The notes beneath the pieces were generated by a model that worked only from the letters and a program-made list of their open reading frames with translations, did not search any database and was not told where the DNA came from. A program made the position numbers and the translations under genes. From Prunella strophiata (Eukaryota; Chordata; Aves; Passeriformes; Prunellidae), in contig JAZBQD010000030.1 of the NCBI GenBank assembly GCA_036583965.1, positions 88,519,300-88,583,299 on the forward strand: 64,000 bases of DNA, written 5' to 3'. Numbering within the stretch: position 1 is the first letter of the stretch; every line of letters starts with the position of its first letter. Shown here in pieces: positions 23,401 to 35,248 of the stretch.

Positions 23401-25078
23401 AGTGGTGGCACTGGCACAGCAGCACCTTCTTTAGCAGGCTTTATTTAGTCTGTGCTGGCTAACCAGCAACACTATTTCCCAAAATCACTATGTCAGAAAC
23501 ACTATAAGGCAAATATGACCTATGAAGCCTAAAACCAGGATGTAGCACTGGATCTGTGAAAGGTGAGAGAAACAAGTTTATGGTCATTTGTCCATGCTTG
23601 TCCTGTGGCCTGTGCCACTGGAAGGAGCCACGTTAATGTTTAACATGTTTTTCCAAGGGGCAGGATAGAAATTTTCAATGCATTTTAACCTCTCAAAACA
23701 TGACTCCTCTCTGCCAGTGGAGCCCTCTGACAGGAGCCCATTACAGTTCAGTTGCTCTGACCCTGGTTGGTCCAGAACTGTTTATCTCACTAGGTATCCA
23801 GGAAGGACAGATTTCATCCTGTCATGTTGTGACATTTTACTATTTTATTTCCTTCTCAGTGAGATTTAAGCTGTCAGAGATTTCTTAATTTCCATGGTGA
23901 TTCAAGAGCCTATACTGTAGATCTACATCCTGGAAGACAGCTTTTTTTTGAGATTATTTCTGGCTTTTCCATTTCTGCAAATAAGGTGGAGAATCTGGCA
24001 GCCAGTTTGATACCCCTACAAAAAGGAAAATAACACAACTGCCCTTCAGAACTGCAGTAAGTGCTTTGGGCACTGCCAGACTTTCCAGAGGTACTTTGAA
24101 AGAGTGTTATCCCTCTTTATCCTCAGCCATGGAACCTATGGACTCCTTCACCAGCACACCAGGGCCTGGGTGCTGCAAGCTGACCCCCTGCCAATCTGCA
24201 GGGCTTGTTCTGAGTCCCCTTCTCCCACCACCTTCCCCTCTGGAAGGAATCTGTCTTGAGAGGGTGTTGCTGTCCTCCTTGCTCTTCACTCAAAACTGCA
24301 GTTGTGGAAGTACCATCTCAAACTTTTTTCTGAAGCTTAGTTAATATTTTTTAATTTTAGCAAACTTTTGGCTTTTCCCTGGCTTTTTCCTGCAAAACTG
24401 CTGTGAGAAACCCAGACATTTTCCTTTTCAGTTACAGGCATGACAATGCCCCACAATTTCTGGTGAAATCTTTGTTATTTCACCTCATATCTGTGAAATG
24501 GAAAAAGCAATTAGTGTAGATATTAAAATAGACCAAAGCACTTTCCCTTGAGCTTATTTTAGAGGGTACCTGATGCAGTACAGAGTTATCACCATGGAAG
24601 CAGGTCACACCCCATGTAATCAGGCAGGGGATTCCCTGTAACTCCTTCCATCTACAGGTGTTGATGGGATGGAGCCTCAGCTCAAAACAAAGACACAGAG
24701 GATAACCATTTATCAGCCATGTAGTGCTGCAGGACACAATTTGCAAGTAGAGCCCCACTGCTCCAGCCCAGCTTCCTGCTGATGGGCCAGGGACCCTTGC
24801 CAGCACATGTTCTCCTAGATCATCTAACAAGGCAGCTCCTAGGTTGGCAAATTGCTTTTGAAGCTGTGAACAGAGTACTAGGAAAGCTCATCAAGACCAC
24901 TTCCTGCTTGGAATAAGTCACACAGTTCCATTTGCTTGAGTATTGCTCTCCTTGAGATGCTGCATGTTCTGTGAAACCTCCTCCAGATAAAAATAGATTG
25001 AGAAGATAGGAAATGCTTGAAGTGGTCCTAATCATCAGGATGAAAGCCAGGAGAAACAGATTGTCCCCTGTCTACTAT

Positions 25079-25318
25079 TAACATAATTAATGGCCTCAAG
25101 CTATGCCAGGGGAGGTTTAGATTGGATTCTAGGAAGCATTTCTTCACTGAAGTGATGTCAAGCACTGGATCAGGGAAGTGGTGAGTCACCATGCCTGGGG
25201 GTATTTAAAAGACATGGAGATGTGGCACTTGAGGACCTAGTTTAGTGGTGGACTTGGCAGAGCTGGACTCAATCACCTCAAGGGTCTTTTCCAATCTAAA
25301 TTTTTCTGTGATTCAGAT
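25079..25318 (+). mobile_element. CR1 LINE 3' fragment
   Basis: Degenerate CR1 3' region in plus orientation. GGGGAGGTTTAGATTGGATTC is followed by GGAAGCATTTCTTCACTGA, then GTATTTAAAAGACATGGAGATGTGGCACTTGAGGACC, then GTCTTTTCCAATCTAAAT and the tail TCTGTGATTC. The middle (flatten-and-retain pattern AGGTTTAGATTGG...GGCACT) is diagnostic. The boundaries are approximate. Confidence 0.88.
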
Positions 25319-28300
25319 TAGCTTGGGTTTCAGTTCCCCCAGACTGGCAAACTTCATAGCTAGATCTCCTTTGCTTCAGGAATGTCATGGCATAGTGGCT
25401 GGGACACTTCTGTCCTAGGGCAAGACTACAGTTACTGGCACCAGCACTTCTGGCAGAGCAGCAAACACAGGCTTACAGATCTCAGCAGCTGCCTAATCAA
25501 TGTGAGTAGTGAGGACCTAAGTCTTAGACCTGTCCTGATACCTCTGGCACATTTTCTTGTCCTGCTAGCAAGTTTTCCTATAATGTGTTGGTCTCTTTAG
25601 CTTTTCTATATAGTGAGGTTGCAAAATTAAATTTTAAATGTCTGATACTTGCTTTATTCAAGGACTAAGCATCATCCTGGTGGCACAATCTATCCCTTTT
25701 TTTCTGTCAAAGCAGAAGTGAAAAGAAAGAGCAGCAGGTACCAAGCACTTCTGCTAAATGCCCCTAGACTTGCACAAGAGCATTATTGTATCCTGAGCTG
25801 CACAGAGAACAGCACTGCAGGGGCATTTTCCAGCTCCTACAGGACTGCTCACCCCTCTTACTCATCCCCCCTCCCAGCACCTTATGTGGACAAATTTTAG
25901 GCTCTGTGAAAGCAGCTATTTCGGCCAATTCAGTGTTTGCAAAACACGTTGGCATGGTTACAAGAAGGGCACCTGGGAAGGGCTGTGAAAGCTTTGCCAG
26001 CTTTCTGTTAACTCAGGAAGGCCATAGAAAAACTGCCTCACTTTAATTACACATCTTGTACAGACATGTTCACACAGCAAACATGGCAATAAAGATGGAT
26101 CACCCCTTGAAAAAAATTCCCCACAGCTGAAGCATTGCATCTGGTCAACACAGAGCCATGGGGTCCTGCCACCAGAGCTTCACACTTATAGATACTTTAA
26201 TTTAGGTCTGGACATGTCCCTTCACGCCCACAGGCAGGGTGAGATGGGAAAACAGCAAAAGGTTGTGGACTTTTAAAATCAAAATTCTCTGTAAAGGGGC
26301 ACTTTTTAAATATAGCCACCCAAAACACAACTGGAAAAAAATCCAACTCCTATCAGTGCTTGTTTTATGGAGGTGAGGCCTCCTGCTTTGATCCAGCTTC
26401 ACCTGCCATCTGTCACTTTTCCTCCTTAGCCCTCTTCTCTGTCTGGAGCCATCTGAGCAGACACAGCACCCTGGGCCAGCACAGGCAGGCAGGGGGGAGG
26501 ACAAGCAAGGAGCCAAGTTCAGAGCTCCAGACACTGCTGCTGGAAAATTCTCCACCTGCCCAAATGTGCTCTGATTCACCATCTGCTGCAGGCTGAACAA
26601 AAGAAGAATTACAACTGGAACAGCTACTGAAGGATACAGCTAAATGTGACTGCAGTGCCTTTTGCCTACTTGGCTGCCTGGCGCCTTGTGACGGGTTTGT
26701 GGCACCTACCCAAACCTGACTCAGAGCTGCTCCAAGAAATACTGGGGATTTGTTAGTTGTGAAAAGCAAGGAGAGTTGGACCCTGCAAGTTTTGCAAATG
26801 GGTAGCTGACCTCTGGAACAGAGATGGGAATCACTCACCATGCTATCAAACAGGACAGTTAGGGGAGAAAGTGATTGCCTTTATTCCTTCCTGTGGGCAC
26901 AGAGCAAACTGAAAAGGCATGTAACCACCTGTAGAAATTTTAATAAATAAGAGTATGGTGAAAGTTTAAAAGCTTGCTGCTTTCTACTGAGCAGACTCTC
27001 TTCTGGAGCTGTGGCTGCCTGGCTCCAAGGAAAAAGTCTGTGTTTGATACTGACACCCTGGCTGTTTACTGCAGAAAAGAGGTGGTTGCCATCCCACAAA
27101 GGAAAAGATGAAATCTTAATGCCATCAGTAAGAAATGGGAGGAAGGAATTCTTTTACCACACATAATCAGTGGTAAAATGAAAAGGAAGTTGCCACCTTC
27201 AGGTCTGAAGCTGAGTCCCAGTTTTACAGCTGCAGTCCAGTACACAAATTTTTCCAATAATTTGGCCAATAACTGAGTCACTTCAGAGGTCAGAGATTTG
27301 CTGGTACCTGCCCATTGCAAACATCCATAATCTGATGGTGACTACTGGCCCATGTACCAAACAGTAGATGAGGATGTACTTAATTCATCTATGTCACACT
27401 GAGATTGCTAGCTAATTAAAAATGGAAACTCAACCCCAGATCTGCAGTGGTAATGTCAGATGAGGATATTATTGGCATTAAAATGCTTCACTCTCATCCC
27501 ATCCCTTCCAGATGGGAATTACTTGTACTTGGATATGTGCAAAGTCTTTAATTAGCATGTTCAGAGAGTCCTAGATTAAAAACTCTACACAAGACAAAAA
27601 TAGTAACAATTATTATTCCTATGGTGATCTTTTCCATTACTAACTGTTAAAAAATATGTATAATATGCTAAATACGGGTACTTATTACTTCCGTTGCTTA
27701 ACTCTTCATTATCTTAATTATTTGCAATTTTTTTTTTTTTTTTTTTACTACTTTGGCTCCTCAGTATTCTTATCATGAGCCTGATTCTGTTGGGCTAAGA
27801 AAGAGGAGGGGATGGTCATCACCCCAGAATTTACAGTTTGATTGCAGCACAAGACAAGAGAGTAACCAAGTGCTGTGGAGTGCAGAAGAGACACAGCTGC
27901 CTTTGTGAATTGCTGTGTGAGTTACCTTTGCATAGGAGAAAATCAGAGAAACTGAGAGGTGTCAATTCCAGTGTTCCTCAACATTTTTTGTCAAAGAAGG
28001 ACATGAGACCATTTGTGCAGCAGTGTCACAGAGATTTGCACTTATGAAAAAGGGCCAAAGTCTGAAGGTTTCTCTCTCACCACTACTTTTTGTTGTTCTT
28101 CAGTCACATCAGTGAGTGACTGTGTGGGCAGTTGTTTACAAATACCATTCTGCAGTCTTTTCCTGGATCATATTCTTATGTTTCATGGAGTGATCACAGA
28201 CTGCAGAATGCTGATTTTACCTCTATCTTTTTGGCTGGCCACATTTTGGTTTGACCACATTTTCTTTGAGAAGAAAATGGTGAGACATCACCACTTTTTT

Positions 28301-31300
28301 ATTTTGCTGGTTTTTACATTGTGTATGCCCTACATTGGAGACAGTAATTCCTTCTAAATAACATTATATGGTACATCCTGTGACTCAGGTATAGAAAACC
28401 TGTTGCTAAACCCTGCTGTCTATGCTACCTGCCAGTGTACTGGAAATGAGTAATCCTCAGAAGTAGAACACCCTTAAAGAGGAAAAAGGCCCCTCCTTTC
28501 CTAAGAATGGAAAGTTTGGTAACAAACATTATTTAACAGACTTATCTTATTCATAAGTAAAGAAAAAAAAGGGTATCCCAAGAGAGATACAACTAACACT
28601 AAGGACATTGTCTTCTTAAAGGTCAGGCTGGCATGCCAGACTACTTTGACACCAGACAAAAGCCCTGCTTGAGAAGCTATTATAAGGTAAGGAACTTCCA
28701 CAACATTTCAAAGCTACAAAAATTAATCATATATTAATATTACTGACCAGACACAATGAGAAAATACTTCTCTCCTTTTTTAAGATGTGTGCACATTTTA
28801 GAGATTCCAGCACTGACAAAGGTTTCATATGCAGAAACACCAGGACATTTTATTTGGAACGTGGTTGCAGGACAGAGACTCAAGTTCTTGCTTTACTTTC
28901 TCTCACTTCCACTTACAAAAAATTGAAACCCAGCTGTCAGTCTTCTCACCATGAGCTCACAGGAAAACAGGAAGGAAATTCAGTCTCATACCCTCAAGGA
29001 GTGCAAAATACATTGAATCAGACCCCCTAAAAAGCACCTCTTAAAAATGAGATTTGGTTTGTTTCTTTGGTTGTTATTTTTTTAACAACAATCTTCTTTT
29101 AGTTCAAATATAGCAGGCTAGAAATAAAACTTTTTATTTTCCACTTTTTGATCCTTAAGGCTGCAAATAATTAAAATTTTGGAACTTTAATTTGTTACCA
29201 TTTTAAATAAGCTTTCCTCTCTAAAACTGGGGAAAGAAACTTTCAGAATAAAAAGACCCAGCATGTACTTTTGGTAAAAAAACATAAAATTCTTCAGTCC
29301 TGGAGTATTATAAAGAGTATATGCAGTAATTAATGCTGCAGTACAATATTCTGTGGTATGCCATAACATAAAGAACCCACTTTCAGTGAAGGTGAAGACC
29401 TTTGATGAGAAGCAATAGATCATTTCCCATTTGATGGAGAGAATGGTTGATGGTGTCTTCTTAAAAATATGTTTTCCTTTTAGTCACATCTTAGTTCCTC
29501 ATCCTTGTCTGTGTCTTCAGCAGAATCTAAATGAGTATAATAGATGCTGCAGGAAAATAGGATGTGTATTAATGGTCATTAGTGCTAGAACAAGCACTCA
29601 GAATTTTTTTTGGTGGGACAAGAATTACAAGCAAAACCCACTTTCCCTCCATTGTACACATGGTTAATATCAAAGCACTTAGAATATCATTAAACATTTT
29701 GTTTACTCAACAGATATCAATCATCTTCAGGCAGGTTTCTGGAGCAGATTTGGCTGCACTGCCAATGCATTAGAGGAGACACCTTTTGGAGGGAAAGGAA
29801 GGCTTCAGCAAAGTGAATGTGGACAGACAAAGCAGGACTGAGAATTCAAATGTCCAGCTGATCAGCCTGCTCAGTGGTAGATAAAGAAGCTGGGGGTGAG
29901 AAGCTTGGGAGGAGCTTGGGCTGGCCAGTCTGGAGATCAAAGCACAGTATTTCCCTTGATGCAGGTCAGCATGAGGCTTTGCCATCTGGCCACAAACACT
30001 GACAAAATTCACTTGAGCCATGTCTTAATAAGGACTTAACTGGTGTGCTGCTACCAGGGCTAAACCATAAAACTCTATTTCCTGCTGGGATGAATGCTAA
30101 CCTTCACTGAACCAAACAGACTGCTCCTGAAGGAAACTCCCAGCACTCTTCCATGAACTGAGTTTAATACTTAAAGACTGGCATAGCTCCTGGGAGAGTA
30201 GTTATCATGTTCATGATATATTTGAGTGTTGCTTCACCTCTTTAGGGAATGTGCTTGCAGACATGACAGTTCCAGAGAAGACACCTGGAAGAGGCTGTTC
30301 TTTGCAATAGAAGCTAATGACTTTCTGCAGCTGTAAGTAACAGTGTTGCAGACATAATATAAGACACAGTGCACCCTTCAAAAATAACTCTGAGGCCCTG
30401 AAATAACTCAGAGCACCAGGCTGTACAGTCAGTAATTCCTGCACCCATCACATTTCTTAACAGGCTGATGACAGACCCTGAGACTACACATACAGAGAAT
30501 ATTCAACTGTAAGCACAGGCAGGTTAGATGTGGGTGACAAGGAATGGTGCTGGGACAGATGGAATCAAAATGAAAATGCAGAGATGCCTATTACTGCAGA
30601 TAGAGGGCTGTGTGCATGTTTCTGAGGCACAGCATTCTAAGAGCTTGATCCAAAAATGGTTGCTTAGGTTTCCTGTACAGTTGTGAGTGTCTGAAACAAG
30701 ACAGATGAAATACCTGCTGGAGATGCATACACATGGCTGCTGTTCCCTGGCCACAGAAGGAGTCCAGGCCCTGTGCTGGGAGGATGCACCAGTGCTCAGA
30801 CAGCCACAGATAAATGGGGGATCTCACACAGGATGATTAATTGTGTTGTGTGTGCAGTGCTCAGAGCAGGGCATCATGCCCCATTTCTTCTTGTAGGCAA
30901 ATAGTCCTGTGACTACAAGAATGCCATCAAGAGATGCCCTGTCTCCAGGAACAGGATTTCATGGGAACTGAGTATTTTACTGCTCTGGAGAGACACTGGC
31001 ATCCAGCTGATACCCCTATAAGAAACACACATTCAAGAAAAACACATTTTCACACACACAATTTGAATTGACCCAACCAAAAACATCTCCTACTCTGGGA
31101 GGTGAATGGAGGGCAAGGTCCTTGGGGCAGCACAAGGCAAACTTTCATTTGTGAAAAATCAAAGGGAGAGACACTATCTGGAGTCATACAGGAATGGTGC
31201 TCTCCTTCATATCCCTACTGTCAGAAAAGCCTGGGCTTTTCTGCTCTCCCAGTGCCAGTCGATGTGGAATGAATCACTGCAGCAGCTTGATGGAGCAGCA

Positions 31301-32435
31301 AGCCATGAACGCATTTCCTTGTGTTACCTAATGGTGAAACACAGAGGATGTGGCTAATTAGGGAATCATCCTCACCCTGGCAGATTTTCTCAAATGGAAA
31401 TGGGTTTTGAGGTTTGCTGAGTGCTGAAGCTGCTGAGTAGGTAGTCACAGAAGCATTTAAATGTCCATACTCCTCTGCAGGTTACCTGCTCTGCAGCAAT
31501 AGCCACACATATGTCAAAAATGTAAAAAATGCCAGAGATGAAAAATACAGCTTTTTTTTCCCCTTAGGAAAGTTTGGAGACTGTGTGCTGTTAAGTCATC
31601 TGAAACCATGATAAAGTGTGGATGGTCATGTCAAAGAGCTATGGATGGGGGATGCAAGTAATTTGCTGCCAAGGGTGGCAACAAACCCACACTCCATCTG
31701 AGTGTAAGCAGTTTCTCTAAGCAGATGCAGCTAGGGCTTTTTTTTTTGTTTTGTTTTGTGGGTTTTTTTTGTTTGTTTTTTGTTTTTTTGTGAACAGTAT
31801 CCTTGTTTCTGACTTGAATTCTATTTTCTTTCTGTTCATCTTCTCAGGAAGAGGATTTTTGTGTTTGTTTGTTTTGCCTTTTCCAGGGTATTTGGAGCTC
31901 TAGATCACAGATGTATTTGTATGGGGATAAAAAGGAACATGATTTAAAGAAACATAACTAGGACTAATCATTGTAGATATGGTTGATAGTTCAGACTAGA
32001 AAAATACCTTGGTTTCAATTGTTCATAAATTTGAACATATGGTCTGAAATTTTCCATTTTCTGACTTCAGTTTGATTTAATCAAGGGCTTTGGGCAGGGG
32101 GGAAGTTTGTTTTTGTCCATGTCAGCTGAGGGAGATAATGCACTGCAGAATAACACCAAAGTGGGATTTTTCACATAGAAAATTATGTAAAGGTTATGAT
32201 ATCACCATCTTTGTGAGGGAAAAATTGCAGTTTGGCATGAAATGTGCTTTTTCCTGTTTCCAGGTTACAAATGTCAGAAAAACATGAGCTGCATATGCTC
32301 AGTAGAGACAAGGTAACAACTTTAACATTTATTTTCTGAAAACATGGTCAACTTTAGAGTTGCATAGGCCCTTCTCTTTAAATGCAGTTTCTCTACCCTC
32401 TTGACTATTCTGGGGCTAGACAGAGGAGCTGAGAC
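25319..32435. other. Intergenic, gene-poor
   Basis: There is no recognisable gene. It holds a T19 run at 27728-27746 and a T/GTTTT-rich tract at about 31739-31792. Open reading frames are short (up to 142 codons near 26.4-26.8 kb) and resemble no known family. They lack codon-like composition or paired splice signals that I could defend. Confidence 0.55.
31739..31792. repeat. T-rich tract with TTTTG/TTTG units
   Basis: Low-complexity T-rich sequence broken by G every 4-8 bases. The mirror A-rich form, with AAAAC units, appears at about 47235-47272 and 53731-53770. These are common avian low-complexity patches. Confidence 0.8.
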
Positions 32436-32720
32436 TAGGAATAACAGAATCACAAGGTTGGAAGAGACCTTCAAGATCATCGAGTCCAACCCATGCCCTA
32501 ACACCTCAACTAAACCATGGCACTGAGAGCCACATTCAGTCTTTTTCAAACACATCCAGGGATGATGACCCCACCACATCTCCAGGCAGACAGTGCTTTA
32601 TCGCTCTTTCTGTTAAAAAAAAATAAAAAAGCCTTTCTCTTCTGTACATTCAGTCCCAGAAGGAACTTGAGAATGAACCCTTTCCACCAGGCTTGCCTTG
32701 GGTTATACTAAACAATACCC
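32436..32720 (-). mobile_element. CR1 LINE 3' fragment
   Basis: In minus orientation, ACAGAATCACAAGGTTGGAA followed by GACCTTCAAGATCATCGAGT and CCAACCCATGCCCTAACACC is the reverse complement of the CR1 3' end. The stretch ACATCCAGGGATGATGACCC continues the match. A run of A's (about 32614-32630) interrupts it before AGAAGGAACTTGAGAATGAA. Confidence 0.92.
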
Positions 32721-35175
32721 CCAAAAAATCCAAGGAAGCTCAGATTTTGGCCCAGTATCCAAAATATTGGACTAGGAAATGGTGATAAAATTTTCAAAGA
32801 GCCTAAGTACCATTTGCTTTGGTAGTTTTAAGTTACAGCCTTAGGAAGTGTCAGCCTCATGTACAGCATGCCTGGGTGTGCTCCCTTACCTGCTTCTGCC
32901 TTCTCTGCAGCAGGAGCTGGTCTGACTGTTCCAGTCCGGTTGACCCTTGGGAGTGATGGCTAGAAGATAATCAGGCACCTTGCAGAGATGAGATCCCCTT
33001 GATATACTCCTGTCAAACAGCAGTGACAAATCCCCAATAATTCCAGTGCCTACCACTGCAGTGGGGAAGGAGCCTGAATTTATTACTGAAGAGATACAAG
33101 TGCTTGTCCCAACACAAAAACAAAACAGAACAAAAAACCAGAACAAAAAGCACCCAAAGACTAGCTAGTTAGTACTAATTGTGTTGCAATAACTGGAATT
33201 AAATGTAAAGATCTATCTAATATCTGCTGGGGAGATGCAATGTAAAAGAAAGTTGTCAGCATATATGTGGCCGAATGATGAGTAAATACAGTGTTTGTTG
33301 AGTGAGTAAACATACAAGAAGAAGAGAACAAGATCCACAAAAATACCCATCATTGACATGGCCTGGGGAGCACATCTCCTGCCTGGGTAAGCTGGTATCT
33401 CATTCTTACCTAAATTTTCACTCTCTAGATGGACCATCAGTACATGTAAGTGCCAACCTGTTTGATGGGGGAAGAATGGGGCACTCCCAGGAATATGGGC
33501 TTGATCTCAAGTTCAAAAAAAAGCACTGTTTTAGCACTGTTTTCAACAGTGCCTGGGCAGAAATGAACACAAGACAATGGTCTTGTTAGTATCCCAGTAC
33601 TGGAAGTCCCCAAAGCAGTGACAGGCTGTTGGCTTCTCTTTCACATGCAGTTGCAAAGACTGAGGCATCTGTAACACATCTTTGGGGGTTTTTTTACAAC
33701 TCCCTGTGGTGGTTGTGGCAATGGACTGGAGTGGTTGCAGAAATGTGCAGAGCAACCAGCTCCCTGGCCAAAAGCCAGCCAGCTTGCGTCCTCCCCGCTT
33801 AGCGGATCGCAAGCGCTGGGAAATGATGTAGCTGCAAGGACTGCTGAGGTCAACAGCTGAAATCTGTTCTGTGCTGGGTTTTAAAGCATTTCCCTCCAGG
33901 CCCCAGAGAAAAGTTGCCAAGACAGATTGAAGTGAGAGCATTTTAAGGGAGCAGCATGTTGGGTACAAAAAGCCCAGCTCTGCAGGTGGGAGAGGATGTG
34001 AGCAGTGTGGCAGCGAGGGGGAAGAGCAGCAAGGGAAGGAAGCAGCTGCTGCAGGTGTTGCTGCCAGAGCACCATGGACAGGAGCACTCACTGCATCACT
34101 GAGGTAGGAGTGGTTCTGCATCAAAACCAAAGAATGAAGGGACAGTTTTCTGATTTCTGACTATGCATAGCCAAAATACCTCAGGAACTCCTTCAAAATT
34201 TCACCCACAAACCTATGAAATATGATCACCAGGGATTTCATGGGATTTCCAGCATTGTCAGGGAAAATTACACTGAAAAGGTTTTTTTTGGAAGTACAGT
34301 GTTATAATAGCAGATTTCAAACTTAAGGCAGAAAAGTAACTCAAATGCAAACACTGTCTCCTGGACTAATCCTGCTCAGAATCTTTTCTTAGCACGAGAT
34401 AAAAGTGCATGTTAAATCCTCTCCCCTTTACAGTGAGGACATTTTGGAAACTGTTACTGCTGAACAACTGTAATCAGTTGTTACTGATTACATCCAAACA
34501 GCACTTAAAATATGGCAGAAGTTTTAATAAGTATCTGTTATCTTAATTTAAAATCCCAGTGAAAAGACATTCAAGGGTCACATACCAGGCAGTATTGTTT
34601 CTGCTCTCAGAAGGAAGTTTTCTCATCTGCAGAACCTGAAGTTCTCTCTCCTCTTCCTTGAGCAAGGTCATCTGTGAACAAACCAGGGCCCAGAAAGTCA
34701 CCATTAAAATCAAAAGGCAGCTTCATTCCTATCCTCACTGCAAAACACATCAAATCTGGACACCTCACTGTACTTGCCAATAACACCTCAGGGTGGAAGG
34801 ATGAGCCAATGTAGGTTCATCAACTACCAGTCAAGAAAAAACTGTGTAATCAGTGAGCCTGAAGTTCTACAAAACACAAGCTCTAGGAGTGTCTCAAAGG
34901 AGATTCAATTTGAGTCAAAGTTACTCCTACAAACCAGAATTCATGCAGGGAGTCTTTTGTCTTAATGCTGTGTGTTTGGAAACAGGTGGGATTTTTTAAT
35001 CATAACAGCTTGCTATAAGGAAAAAAAAAGAAAAAAAAAAAGAAAAAAAAAGTTTTGAAGGAAAAGTTGATTTTCAATATGTCAGTGGCAAGAAAAACAT
35101 TCCATTTTCTCCAGTAAATTTAGAAGCTTTAAAGCTATCTCTTTTTTTTAATGCTGAACTTTCATGGTCCCTCTC
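32721..35175. other. Intergenic, gene-poor
   Basis: There is no recognised gene. A 195-codon minus-strand frame at 33543-34130 has no recognisable motif. An A-rich tract (runs of A broken by single G) lies at about 35020-35052. Confidence 0.5.
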
Positions 35176-35248
35176 CTGTCTCCTCTCCTCTCCTCTCCTC
35201 TCCTCTCCTCTCCTCTCCTCTCCTCTCCTCTCCTCTCCTCTCCTCTCC
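35176..35248. repeat. Pentanucleotide microsatellite (TCCTC)n
   Basis: About 14 tandem copies of TCCTC, nearly perfect. The same unit on the opposite strand (GAGGA) forms the much larger array at 62041-62404. Confidence 0.95.

Larger units (their letters stand above)
9541..25078. other. Intergenic, gene-poor
   Basis: No reading frame here resembles a known protein, and none is longer than about 116 codons. There are homopolymer runs: T near 13429-13440, A20 at 15188-15207, T22 at 15739-15760, A18 at 18252-18269 and T32 at 20398-20429. There are also two perfect inverted repeats (13589-13614 and 18088-18116), and a 12-bp tandem repeat (ATGTGACTGAA units) near 9697-9720. No CR1, LTR or RNA gene is recognised. 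Unannotated long non-coding transcripts or enhancers cannot be excluded. Confidence 0.6.

Noticed and set aside
26202..26841. Overlapping minus-strand frames of 132 and 142 codons
   Set aside because: They overlap each other in different frames, resemble nothing known, and have no supporting splice or promoter signals.
33543..34130. A 195-codon minus-strand frame
   Set aside because: There is no recognisable domain, no promoter or CpG enrichment, and its Ser/Cys/Leu composition is like random non-coding DNA.
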